This document shows, in pieces, positions 16,200 to 25,533 of a DNA stretch of 64,000 nt (position 1 is the first letter of the stretch; each line of letters opens with the position of its first letter). The notes beneath the pieces are model-generated. The model did not search any database, was not told the DNA's origin, and saw nothing but the letters and a program-made list of their open reading frames with translations. The stretch lies in assembly GCA_943787425.1 (NCBI GenBank), contig CALSMJ010000004.1:372001-436000 (forward strand), given 5' to 3'. Made by a program: the position numbers and the translations under genes. Source of the DNA: an uncultured Pseudomonadales bacterium. GTDB taxonomy: Bacteria > Pseudomonadota > Gammaproteobacteria > Pseudomonadales > Azotimanducaceae.

Positions 16200-17253
16200 T
16201 TTAGTGGACTTAGCGGAACGCGGTCGGATTCCGGATGCTTTGCTGAGAGTTGGTATGCGGCGGCTGCTGGTAAAGCGACTCGCGCAAGATCGGGTGAATG
16301 CGACGCCCGAAGGCAAGGCGGCGTTTGTCGCGTCGATGAAGGCCTCTGAATTAGCGGTTGCGACAACCGATGCAAATCACCAGCATTATGAAGTGCCAAC
16401 TGCTGTCTTTCAGCGCATGTTGGGACCTCGTTTAAAGTACAGTTGTGCTCTTTTTGAGGACAAGGATGCGAGCCTCGCCGAGGCGGAGGAGGCGATGCTG
16501 ACGCTGACTTGCGAGCGTGCCCAATTAGGGCCAAAACAACGAATTTTGGAGTTGGGATGCGGATGGGGCTCACTCACGCTGTTTATGGCTGAAGCCTATC
16601 CCGATAGCAGTATTACGGCGGTGAGTAACGCCCACTCCCAGAGACACTTTATCGAGACCGAAGCTCAGGCCAGGGGTCTGACGAATATCACAGTATTGAC
16701 GCAGGACATGAACGATTTTGAGGCGGAGGGCCAATTCGATCGGGTGGTTTCGATTGAAATGTTTGAACATATGCGAAACTACCAGCGCCTGCTCGATCGG
16801 GTTGCAAGCTGGCTGGCGTCGGACGGGTTGTTGTTCTTCCATATATTTTGCCATCGCAATCAACCGTACTTTTTCGAGGACGACAGCCAGGAAGATTGGA
16901 TGGCAAGACATTTCTTTACCGGCGGGTTAATGCCGTCGTTAGATTTGCCCAAACTGTTTGAGGGCTCGCTGCAGCAGCGTAAATTGTGGGTGGTCAATGG
17001 CCAGCATTATGCAAAGACTTGCGCAGCTTGGTTGAATAATCTGGATCAGTTTAAGGCGGAAATATTGGCAGCCTTATCGGCCTCAGATAATCCGGAGCCC
17101 GCGTTAATCCTTTGGCAGCGGTGGCGAATGTTTGTGATGGCTTGTCAGGAATTGTTTGCGTTTCAGGGTGGGGAAACCTGGATGGTCGGCCACTTCCTGT
17201 TCGAGAAAACGAGCCAAACGGTAATGCCCGATGCCATTCCAACCGCGCCTTAG
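16192..17253 (+). CDS. Second cyclopropane-synthase-like SAM methyltransferase
   Basis: 353 residues, shorter than Cfa because the N-terminal lipid-binding region is reduced. Shared features are HQHYEVPTAVFQRMLGPRLKYS, the SAM site LELGCGWGSLTLFMA and SIEMFEHMRNYQ. This branch of the family also contains coclaurine N-methyltransferase-like enzymes. Its 8-base overlap with the preceding gene points to coupled translation and perhaps a joint complex or consecutive steps. The gene ends against the convergent TonB receptor gene, with the two ends overlapping by 4 bp (17250-17253). Confidence 0.85.
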   Translation: MINLVDLAERGRIPDALLRVGMRRLLVKRLAQDRVNATPEGKAAFVASMKASELAVATTDANHQHYEVPTAVFQRMLGPRLKYSCALFEDKDASLAEAEEAMLTLTCERAQLGPKQRILELGCGWGSLTLFMAEAYPDSSITAVSNAHSQRHFIETEAQARGLTNITVLTQDMNDFEAEGQFDRVVSIEMFEHMRNYQRLLDRVASWLASDGLLFFHIFCHRNQPYFFEDDSQEDWMARHFFTGGLMPSLDLPKLFEGSLQQRKLWVVNGQHYAKTCAAWLNNLDQFKAEILAALSASDNPEPALILWQRWRMFVMACQELFAFQGGETWMVGHFLFEKTSQTVMPDAIPTAP

Positions 17254-19514
17254 AGCGAAACGCTGAAGCCGAAGGCCATCGTGCGACCCCGATTGGGACG
17301 TGCGCCGTAAGGTTGTCGCGCCACTAAATAGGTTTGATCGGTCAAGTTCTCGACTTTTGCATAAATCGACGTTCGCGCATTCAGTTCATAATGGCTGGAC
17401 AGATCCAGGGTGGCCTGTGATTCGGTTGTCTCATAGAGATCACAGCTGGCTTTAACGCAGACGGCATCTTGGTAGCTAACGTCTAGATAGTGTGACCAGT
17501 GGCGGGTCAAAAAACCGACGCCAAGATGTAACTGGTGTTGGGGTAAATAGGGGATAGGGTCGCCAGCGCGAACGTCGCCAAAGAAGGCTGTGTCGGCAAT
17601 GTCGGTGTCGAAATGGCCGTCAAGGTAGGTGTAGTTTAGGTTCAACGAAAAAGTGAGTCCGGTGCGCGTTGCGTAATCGCGTTGCGCCGTAAGCTCAAGG
17701 CCCTGAACCGTTGCGGCATTGCCATTAAAGCTGTCGCCAGGTGTGCATTGCGCGCCTGAGGAGGCCGTACACTGGCCAAGCAGGTTGTCGTAGTCGCTGA
17801 GGAAATAGATCGCCTCGAGCGCTGTTTGGCCACTGGTTCTAAAGCCTAACTCATAATTCAATGCAGTTTCAGGTTTGACACCGGGGGCATTGCTGGGCGT
17901 CGTGAACCCTTTGTGCACGCCTGCAACGACCGACATCGTTGGTGTGAGCGGCCATAGCAAACCAACACCGGGCAACAGAACCTGCACTTTGTTCGTACGT
18001 CGGTCCCGTAAGTTGCCAAGGCTACGATCTGCGGGATCGGTTGTTCGACTTGCTCGCGTTTCCCAGCGCGTTCGATCTTGCTGAATCCGCTCAAGGCGTA
18101 ACCCCGGTGAGAGTACAGCCGACTTGAACGTGATGCGACTCTGAAAATAGGCAGCGACAGCGTCAGCTGTTTGTAATTGATTGCCAGCATTACCCCAGCG
18201 CCCGAGGTCATCGAGCAGGAGTTGACCTAGGCTTTGATGGTAGGTGCTATCGCGTTGGAGGCGATCCTCGCCATCCTCGTGCAGACGCAGACCAGCTTCA
18301 AAGTCATACTCAATCGATTCAGTCTGAAGGCTATGGGTGAGCTTGGCCTGAATGCCTCGAGAGAAATATTCTCGAGCATTCGCTCGAAGCAAAATGCTAC
18401 CTAGGGCTGTGTCCGCGGTGCCATCCAAAATGCTTTGATAGGATTCTGCAAGATTTGTGTCAGCTGCAGTATTAATGGCTTGAATGACCGAGAGCCAATT
18501 TTTGCCTGAGAAGGTACCCGCGTCCGGGCTGCCATCAATATCGAGTTTTTCGGTCTTAAACCAGTTCCGGGCGTGCTCGTTATTGTAGAGCGCGACCTCT
18601 AATTCTGTGGTGGGCCTGGCTTGAAAGCGGTAGAACACAACCTGTTGTCGATGATCGGTCTCGATCGCATCCAGTTCTGATAAGCCATAACGGCGGGTGG
18701 GTGATTGACTGAAATTCTGATCTGTCAGGCCTAAATAGCTTTGATTGGACAATTGTTGCGTTGTTTGCAGTTTCACAACCCATTCATGCCGAGCATCATT
18801 GGATCGCACTCGCAGCTTGGCGGTATAGTCAGTTATCGACAAGCCCGTGTCGCGATCACTGCGGTCGATTGTCTGAAAACCATCAGAGCGCCAATGATGC
18901 GCGTCGACCAGCACGGCGACTTGATCACCCAGCGGTTGTTGGGCGGTAACCTGCAGCCGTTGGGTCGCGTCGCTTCCAGCCTCGGCAAACAGGTCTATTT
19001 TCGCGCGATCAGCCATGGGGGTTGAAACCAGGTTCAAGGCGCCGCCGATGGTGTATGGTCCCTGTGAAATGGCAGCGGGTCCTTTTAAAATTTCGACGGC
19101 GTGCATCCGGCCCATTGTTGGGAAGTAATAAGCGGACGGTGCCGAATAAGGCGCCGGTGCAATCAGGATGTTGTCCTCGAGCAAGGTGATTCGGCTGCTG
19201 CGTTCGCTGGCAACGCCCCGGATGCTGATGTTCGGACGTAGGCCATAGCCATCTTCGATTTGAAGGGAAACGCCCGGCACTTCGCGCAATATTTTTTGGA
19301 TGTCCGAGTGATGAAACGCGTCCAACCGCTCCGAGCCGATAAAGTGTGCGGCACCCGTCATCTGCTTCGCGCCTGCGACTGAGCCCACTATTGTGATTTC
19401 TTCAATTTGGGGGGCGTCTCGATCCGGTGCATCTACCTTGGCGGCAAGACTCGTGCTGAGGGGGGCGATAAAGCTCAAGCCGCAGCAGCCGATGAAGCGA
19501 ATAAATTTGGACAT
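17250..19514 (-). CDS. TonB-dependent receptor, FecA-like, Fur-regulated
   Basis: 754-residue outer-membrane transporter. A signal peptide ends near SLAA (residue 25). The plug follows (ILREVPGVSLQIEDGYGLRPNISIRG, then AVEILKGPAAISQGPYTIGGALN), then the beta-barrel, ending in GFSVSL with a terminal hydrophobic residue. The plug is closest to receptors for ferric citrate or other ferric siderophores. A strong Fur-box match lies 40-58 bp before the ATG, supporting iron uptake. No sensor FecR or sigma factor lies beside it, and no N-terminal signalling domain is present. Confidence 0.9.
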   Translation of the reverse strand: MSKFIRFIGCCGLSFIAPLSTSLAAKVDAPDRDAPQIEEITIVGSVAGAKQMTGAAHFIGSERLDAFHHSDIQKILREVPGVSLQIEDGYGLRPNISIRGVASERSSRITLLEDNILIAPAPYSAPSAYYFPTMGRMHAVEILKGPAAISQGPYTIGGALNLVSTPMADRAKIDLFAEAGSDATQRLQVTAQQPLGDQVAVLVDAHHWRSDGFQTIDRSDRDTGLSITDYTAKLRVRSNDARHEWVVKLQTTQQLSNQSYLGLTDQNFSQSPTRRYGLSELDAIETDHRQQVVFYRFQARPTTELEVALYNNEHARNWFKTEKLDIDGSPDAGTFSGKNWLSVIQAINTAADTNLAESYQSILDGTADTALGSILLRANAREYFSRGIQAKLTHSLQTESIEYDFEAGLRLHEDGEDRLQRDSTYHQSLGQLLLDDLGRWGNAGNQLQTADAVAAYFQSRITFKSAVLSPGLRLERIQQDRTRWETRASRTTDPADRSLGNLRDRRTNKVQVLLPGVGLLWPLTPTMSVVAGVHKGFTTPSNAPGVKPETALNYELGFRTSGQTALEAIYFLSDYDNLLGQCTASSGAQCTPGDSFNGNAATVQGLELTAQRDYATRTGLTFSLNLNYTYLDGHFDTDIADTAFFGDVRAGDPIPYLPQHQLHLGVGFLTRHWSHYLDVSYQDAVCVKASCDLYETTESQATLDLSSHYELNARTSIYAKVENLTDQTYLVARQPYGARPNRGRTMAFGFSVSL

Positions 19515-19553
19515 AACAACGGTAAGGTTTCATTCAGAGAACGGAATGCTAAT

Positions 19554-19572
19554 CTAAATAAGAATCATTATC
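19554..19572. promoter_or_regulatory. Fur box upstream of the FecA-like receptor
   Basis: AATCATTATC (19563-19572) matches the right half of the Fur consensus exactly; the whole 19-bp site matches at 14 positions. It is flanked by a perfect inverted repeat CTAAAT (19554-19559) / ATTTAG (19579-19584). Iron-dependent repression of the receptor is the expected outcome. Confidence 0.75.
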
Positions 19573-19703
19573 AATTGCATTTAGATGCTTTAGCCAAATT
19601 TGATCTGTCGCAAACACCGAAACATTTCGCTGCCGCGCGACGAATCCCTTGCTGGATTTTAATGTGGTTGCTCAGTGGTTGCTTACAAGACACTTATTTT
19701 TCT

Positions 19704-20699
19704 TTAAAAAGGTTCGTCCTCTCGACCGACGCCGGCTCGAAGCAAAGCCTTGAAACTGCCTTGAACGTCACATTGCCCGGTAACCACTCGCATGACCTCC
19801 GCTGCAATGGGCATTTCCACCCCAAATTGTTCAGCGAGCCGTATGACAGCGGGCGCACTCTTGATGCCTTCAGCCACCATAAACATGTCTCGAATGATGT
19901 CGTCGATGCTGTCTCCCTGGCCAAGTTTGAAGCCGACGGTGTGATTTCGAGATTCCGCGCTGGTGCAGGTTGTGACTAAGTCGCCCATCCCCGCCAGCCC
20001 TGAAAATGTCTCGGATTTTGCCCCCATTGCCAAGCCCAGACGGGTCATTTCTGCCAAGCCTCGCGTAATGATCGCAGCGCGGGTGTTGTTGCCAGCCCCG
20101 AGGCCATCGCTCATGCCCGCAGCAATCGCAATGATGTTTTTGAGAACACCACAGAGCTCACAGCCTATGACATCATCATTGGTATACACCCGGAACAAAG
20201 GGGAATGGAAAATGCTCTGTAAGTGATTTTGGTCGGCAGCGTTAGGGGTCGCCAGAACGCTTGCCGCGGCAAACCCCGCCATAATTTCCTTGGCTAAGTT
20301 GGGCCCGGTTAAGACCGCCGCAGGGTGATCAGGACAAACCGCTTGAATAATTTCGGTCATCCGCGAGCCGGTGGAAAACTCCAAGCCTTTGCTAAGAGAT
20401 ACAATCGGGGTGAGCGGATCTAAGAAGCGTGCTGCATCGGTCAGCACCGCTCGAAAATTTTGTGCTGGAATGGCCATAACCAAAACAGATTGACCACGCG
20501 TTGCGACCTGTAATTGATCCGTTGCTTGCAGTTTATGCGACAGCTGGGCGGATAAAAGATAGCGCTTGTTGGTTCGGTGTGCGTTGATCTCGTTCGCAAT
20601 GTCCGAATTTCGAGCCCAAAGCGTGACGTCGTATCGACGAGACAATAAGTGTGCAACCGTGGTTCCCCAGCTTCCGCCACCGAGTACACCGATATTCAT
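19704..20699 (-). CDS. gpsA: NAD(P)-dependent glycerol-3-phosphate dehydrogenase
   Basis: 331-residue cytosolic enzyme that makes sn-glycerol-3-phosphate from dihydroxyacetone phosphate for phospholipid synthesis. The N-terminus has IGVLGGGSWGTTVAHLL (NAD site); LTGPNLAKEI and the catalytic-domain segment GLAGMGDLVTTCTSAESRN follow. The start at 20699 gives the family's MNIGVLGGG; the open frame to 20783 is ignored. The ATG overlaps the TGA of the upstream LLM gene (ATGA), so the two are translationally coupled although their functions look unrelated. Confidence 0.96.
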   Translation of the reverse strand: MNIGVLGGGSWGTTVAHLLSRRYDVTLWARNSDIANEINAHRTNKRYLLSAQLSHKLQATDQLQVATRGQSVLVMAIPAQNFRAVLTDAARFLDPLTPIVSLSKGLEFSTGSRMTEIIQAVCPDHPAAVLTGPNLAKEIMAGFAAASVLATPNAADQNHLQSIFHSPLFRVYTNDDVIGCELCGVLKNIIAIAAGMSDGLGAGNNTRAAIITRGLAEMTRLGLAMGAKSETFSGLAGMGDLVTTCTSAESRNHTVGFKLGQGDSIDDIIRDMFMVAEGIKSAPAVIRLAEQFGVEMPIAAEVMRVVTGQCDVQGSFKALLRAGVGREDEPF

Positions 20700-21718
20700 G
20701 CCGGACTCGGTTGGTATGAGCAGACAATGGTCTTCAGATCCTGAACCAGCTCCGGAGGGGTATCGGCTGGCAAGCTGATGCAATCCACTAATCCGCCAAA
20801 ATGTGCTTCTACGGTCGCTTTGAGGCGATCATAGGGCGCAACCGCTGCGAATTCATGAACCAGGTCATCGGGGATCCGTCGGGTCATGTCATCCCATCGA
20901 CCCGCCTTCGATAAAGCATTGAGTTCTTCTCCCAAGTCTTGCAAACCATGACAGGCGAGCACGGGCCAGTAAGACGGTGTTGAGCCGTAGAAACCGATTC
21001 GGGCTCGAACCCATTCAAATTGCTTATCAAGGGCGGCTTGGTTCGCGCCTGTGACCACGAAGCCGCCACCGGAGATCTCAAATTGCGCGCGCGAACAGTC
21101 TCGAGCAGCGAGGCCTTGGTTTAAGACAGGTACGATCGAATCGGTCAAATACTTTGGTGTGCAGAAGGCATGCAGCATGACGCCATCGCAGGCACTCGCT
21201 GCAACTTTCATCATGGCCGGCCCAACCGCCGCAATGTGTAATTTTGGTAACGCACCAGTTAGCGGCTCGGGCGTAAAATTGGGGGTCATTAGACTGAATT
21301 GATAGTGCTGGCCCTCGTACTGCAGCGAAGTGCCATCGCGCCAGCAGGCCCAAATTGCTCGGATGGCTTCGATGTATTCCCGAAGCCGGGGCGCAGGCGG
21401 CGACCAGGCGACGCTGAAGCGTCGCTGGTTATGGCCTTTGACCTGGCTGCCCAGACCTAAGACGAACCGGCCAGCTGTCGCGTATTGCAGATCCCAGGCG
21501 AGGCCGGCGGCCACCATAGGACTGCGGGCGAAGGCGATTGCGACATTGGTTCGCAGCTCAAGGTGCTGGCTGTGTACCGCTGCAATGGCCAGTGGTAAAA
21601 ACGGGTTGTGACGGTTTTCTTGAGTTGATAGCCCTGAAAAACCGTTGTGCTCCGCCGCTTCGGTCAAGCTGGGGATATCGTTAAGACGCTCGGCGGGGAC
21701 GCCAGTTAGAATTTTCAT
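20696..21718 (-). CDS. LLM-class (F420-dependent type) flavin oxidoreductase
   Basis: 340 residues with the luciferase-like TIM-barrel. Features shared with the F420-type TIGR03617-like group are LELRTNVAIAFARSPM, GRFVLGLGSQVKGHNQRRF and FYGSTPSYWPVL. The substrate is unknown. A paralogue lies at 30538-31554 and shares the segments AIAFAR/AVAFAR and GLGTQVKAH, so a duplication or shared ancestry is clear. The end overlaps the gpsA start. Whether the host makes F420 cannot be told from this window; FMN use is possible. Confidence 0.85.
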   Translation of the reverse strand: MKILTGVPAERLNDIPSLTEAAEHNGFSGLSTQENRHNPFLPLAIAAVHSQHLELRTNVAIAFARSPMVAAGLAWDLQYATAGRFVLGLGSQVKGHNQRRFSVAWSPPAPRLREYIEAIRAIWACWRDGTSLQYEGQHYQFSLMTPNFTPEPLTGALPKLHIAAVGPAMMKVAASACDGVMLHAFCTPKYLTDSIVPVLNQGLAARDCSRAQFEISGGGFVVTGANQAALDKQFEWVRARIGFYGSTPSYWPVLACHGLQDLGEELNALSKAGRWDDMTRRIPDDLVHEFAAVAPYDRLKATVEAHFGGLVDCISLPADTPPELVQDLKTIVCSYQPSPA

Positions 21719-21823
21719 AGCTGATCTGCCTGAGCAAGGACGTAGATAGTCGCATAGATTTTCTTAGGCTCGCAACCAGAGAGGATGCTGGCCGGTCTGG
21801 CGCTAGACGCAAGCTCGCAAGTG

Positions 21824-21922
21824 TTAAGCGATTAAAGCCTGAAGGCCAAAAGCCAGGTACGCCAAAAACGCGGTCAGCGCAATAAGCGCCTGGGTGTCGA
21901 GGAGGGGTGACTTGAATTTCAT
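21824..21922 (-). CDS. Possible 32-residue small membrane protein
   Basis: Reading the minus strand from an ATG at 21922 gives a 32-residue product with a charged N-terminus (MKFKSPLLDTQ), one hydrophobic helix (ALIALTAFLAYLAFGLQALIA) and a stop. The layout is that of a single-span small protein. There is no strong ribosome site before the ATG, and I recognise no family. It stands alone in the 306-bp spacer between the LLM gene and the YeiH gene. Confidence 0.3.
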   Translation of the reverse strand: MKFKSPLLDTQALIALTAFLAYLAFGLQALIA

Positions 21923-22024
21923 GCAAGCGATGTTAGTCAAGGCGCGACAAGCATTGAAATACCAAATTTACCTATGCTTAGCGCTCAGGGCGCTAATCTT
22001 TAGGCGTCGTCATAGCGTGCAATC

Positions 22025-22948
22025 TTAGGGAACGAGGGCGATCACCAATAACAGGGCACTTGGCGCGACCAAGGACCATAACCCGATCGCAAAAAAGAAC
22101 AGCCTCGGCTGAATGCTTCGAAGGGTTGCGATGGAGATTTCGAGTCCGATTAAGAACAATGCCAAAACTAATAACGCCTTTGAAAGCCAGGCGGCGCTGG
22201 CGAGTACGAGCGGCGGCAGGCTGACGACTGAGCCCAGCAAGCTGGCAATGACAAACAGCAATACAAAAGGCGGTAGCCCAATGCCGTGACCTTTGCGGCG
22301 ATAGACAAGGCTAAGCAGCAGCGCGGTCGGGATCAGCCAAAGGGTTCGACCAAGTTTGAGGGTCGTTGCAATTTGGGCCGCCTCGTCTCCGTAGAGCTGT
22401 GCGGTTGCAACCACACTGGCTGTGTCATGAATAGCCAGGGCCGACCAGATGCCAAATTGGGCTTGGCTGAGGCCTAAAAACTGACCGATTGCCGGAAAAG
22501 TCAATAAGGCGACTGCATTCATCGTAAAAATGAGGCCTAGAACCGCGCCGGTCTCCATCGGCTTGGCGTTGATAATGGGTGAGAGGGTGACAACAGCTGT
22601 GCCGCCGCAAATCGCACTGCCTGCGGTCACCAAGAGGCCCTGACGCTTGGGTAGTTTCAACAGTCGGTAGCTGAGAAGTCCCAGGGTTGCAACACTCAGA
22701 ACGTAGCTGGCGACAACCCAAGTGTAGTCGCTCGAAATGCGCAGGAGCTGGTCGCCCTGGATGCCCAAACCCAATAAAACGATCCCAGTTTGCAGACTGT
22801 ATCGGCCGATTGAGCGGGTATCGGCCAAGCCATTTGCCCGTGCCATTATTGCGATGGCGGCGCCGACCAAAAAGGCAATGGCTGGGTTGCCAAACCAAAT
22901 CAGTAATCCTGCAAGGCCTACCATCATCGCAGACAAGGCACTCGGCAT
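22025..22948 (-). CDS. YeiH/UPF0324 family transporter (putative sulfate exporter)
   Basis: 307 residues with about ten hydrophobic helices. Family landmarks are the segment LQTGIVLLGLGIQGDQLL, the motif TAGSAICGGTAVVTLSPIINA and LAIHDTASVVATAQLYG. Some members are described as putative sulfate exporters, but transport substrates are largely unproven. I start at ATG 22948, with GAGAAG 5 bases upstream; a GTG at 22960 is an alternative. It lies downstream of, and on the same strand as, the HpnN-like gene, 55 bp from its end. Confidence 0.85.
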   Translation of the reverse strand: MPSALSAMMVGLAGLLIWFGNPAIAFLVGAAIAIMARANGLADTRSIGRYSLQTGIVLLGLGIQGDQLLRISSDYTWVVASYVLSVATLGLLSYRLLKLPKRQGLLVTAGSAICGGTAVVTLSPIINAKPMETGAVLGLIFTMNAVALLTFPAIGQFLGLSQAQFGIWSALAIHDTASVVATAQLYGDEAAQIATTLKLGRTLWLIPTALLLSLVYRRKGHGIGLPPFVLLFVIASLLGSVVSLPPLVLASAAWLSKALLVLALFLIGLEISIATLRSIQPRLFFFAIGLWSLVAPSALLLVIALVP

Positions 22949-23003
22949 GGTGCTTCTCACTAAAAAGGTTCGTGGAGTCGGATTATTCCTGATTGTTATC
23001 GCT

Positions 23004-25533
23004 TTATACAGCCTGTTTCGGCAGCAAACCGTGTCGACTGAAAAAGGACAACAGACTGGGTAATAAAAATAAGCTCAGTAGCAATAGCCACGCGATCGCG
23101 ATGGTGAGTAATACACCGATCGAGGCTGCACCCTGATGCGGGCTCAAAATCAGCGATAAAAAAGTACCGAGGGTGGTCAAACCACTGATCAAGACGGCGC
23201 GATGCGTTGCTCGTCGGTGTTTCAAAGCGCCGCCCTGAAAGAATCGATGGGTTACATGGACGCCTGAATCAACGCCCAGTCCAATGATGAGCGGCACGAC
23301 TAAGATGTTGGCCATATTAAGGCTCAACGATAAAACACTGCTCGTCGCAAACGTTAGGATCAACGTAAAAACAATCGGCACCAACACAAGGCAAGCCGTC
23401 AAAACATTTCGAAAATATAATAGCAAGCAAATAATGACCCCCAATAGGGTCAGGAGAATGGCCTCGCGAAAGGCGTTGACCACGACCTCGCCGATGCCCC
23501 ATTCAACGGCACTGCGCCCAGCAATCATCGGTGCGACGCCTCGGATGTCGTTAATGAATGCATCCGTTCTGGCTTTGTCGGTCAGCGCGACCTTTGGTTG
23601 CACAGAAACCAGATGTTGCCCTTTTGGGCTGATGAGTCGCTGATAAAGCGGCTTTGGCAGCGTGCTTAAGGTAAAGGGCTGCGCTTCAAGCAGATCCCGC
23701 AGCGCCTGCTTTGATCGACGTAATTGTTGGGCGAGGGCGGCATCAAATGAAGCGAGTTTTGCTGAATCCGTGTCGAGGGTCTTGGCAAAGGTTAAGATGC
23801 GCTCGGCGGTTTCAAGGTTTTGGCCTTTTAGACTCGGGATCGTGGCTTCAAAGTATTCGATCGCGGTCGACAAATCGAGTGTAAGCGCTATCGAGTTCAG
23901 CTGGCAGCCAGAGATCATCATAAAGTTCGGCAACGGCCATGATGTGGCGGTACTTATCGGTTTGCGCTGTTGGGACGATGTCAGCGGGGGTCCGAACGCT
24001 GGCAACCGATTCAAGTGCGGTCAATCGCGTCTTGAGTTGGCTGGCTTGCTGGGCGGTGTCCGCGAGCAAGACAACGCTATAGTCCGTCTGTTGTCCGTTG
24101 TCCTGTAAGCGGGTTAGGGCGCTCATACCGGGGGAATCGGCGTCGCGCATACTGAGCACGCTGTAATTAAATTCCAAATGGCTGGCAAGATACAACGCGC
24201 CGGGCATAACAGCCAAAATGATAACGGTTAAGCGTGATTGATACTTGGGCAGCCATTTAACAGAAAAACGGGTTAATTCTGGCGGGCTTTTCAAGGGTGG
24301 CCAGAGCGTTAAAAAAGCCGGAATCATCAACAGTGTCAACAAAAGGGCAATGACCATGCCGCCTGCCGAGATAATGCCTAATTCCGCCATGCCCGAGTAA
24401 GCCGTCGGCGTGAAGGACAAAAAAGCAATGGCGGAGGTCACAGTGCAGAGTCCAAGTGCTGGCGCCAGATCTTGGATTACTGTCAGCATTGTGTCGGCAT
24501 TGGTTGTCTGGTCGGCTTGAAGGCGCAGGGCAAGGTGGGCCGCGAAATCAACGCCAAGCCCAAAAAACATCACCACAAAGAGCATCGATAGGGTATTGAA
24601 GCTGCCGATGGCAAGAGTTGCATACCCAAGGGTCAAGCCAACCCCTGTGACGAGTACTAAAAAGATCGCCGTAATGATTCTGAAGTCGCCGATGCCGACG
24701 AGTAAAATAACGCCCAAAATCAGCAACGACGCGAACCCGGCAATTTCAATGCCATTGAGCGCAGCGTTGATTTCCTCATGGGCCAGGACGACCTCGCCTG
24801 TTAATTCAACCTCAATTGATTCGGGTAACGCGTGTTGATCAATAATTGACTGCAGAGTCCTGACAATCTGCGCGTTCGGTAGCGACTCATCAAGGCTTTG
24901 CCGGCCGTTCACAATAATGAGATGAAAAAACTCGGTTTGTTCTGAGGCTTCAAGCGGATAAAACGCTTGCGCCCTCGGTTGGCCTACCAGTAGGCCATCA
25001 ATGGCGTGTTGCAGGGTGATCGGCAGGGGTTGTCCGCTTTGAACCCCGAGCATGTCGGCTATAATCAGGAGCGTTGCGGCAAGTGTTGGCTGCTCACTCA
25101 GACGTTGTAGAACCCCGAAATTGAATTCAGCGCCTCGCAACCATTGGTCTAAGTCTGCAGGTTCAAGAAAATACAGTTTATGCGCTTGGATAAACGGATC
25201 GACCGTGGGTGCAAACACTTGATCAAACACGTCGCGTGCTTCAAACGCCGCTTTGAGTGTTTGAGTTGCGGTGGCCGTCGCAAACGCGTCCTTGCCTCGA
25301 ACGACCACCAAAGCGGTTTGTTGGTCCCTGGGGAAAGCAGCCTTATAGGCTTGATTGCTCTGATACCAATCTTGTTCGCCTCTGGGTTGAATGAGTTGGC
25401 CAAGGTCAGAGTTCAGCCGGCCCTCAGACAAAAAGACGCTCGCGCCGGCAATACCGAGCGTTACGCATACCAGCAAAAGCATTTTCGCCCGGCTTAACGC
25501 ACCAGCGATCCAGCGGGCTAAGTCAACCCTCAT
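23004..25533 (-). pseudogene. RND-superfamily lipid transporter (HpnN/MMPL-like), one frameshift as read
   Basis: The N-terminal 550 residues (25533 to about 23885) hold the first transmembrane helix, a large periplasmic domain with VELTGEVVLAHEEINAALNG, and the first six-helix block with FGLGVDFAAHLALRL. The remainder (about 23885 to 23004) is in another frame, with the second periplasmic loop and second helix block (GLGVDSGVHVTHRF). The junction is near DNA encoding ELDSA / LTLDLSTAIEYF and equals one extra base; without it the gene is 2529 nt, 842 residues, normal for HpnN. HpnN moves hopanoids to the outer membrane in other bacteria, but no hopanoid gene is in this window. The ATG overlaps the stop of the glycosyltransferase gene upstream. 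Confidence 0.85.

Noticed and set aside
19407-19979. 190-codon plus-strand frame between the receptor and gpsA
   Set aside because: It lies opposite the receptor start and the gpsA 3' end, both with clear families, and its product is not protein-like.
24596-24838. Plus-strand frame inside the HpnN-like gene, and similar frames opposite other large genes
   Set aside because: Antisense shadows of real genes; their products show no domain and have no start signals.
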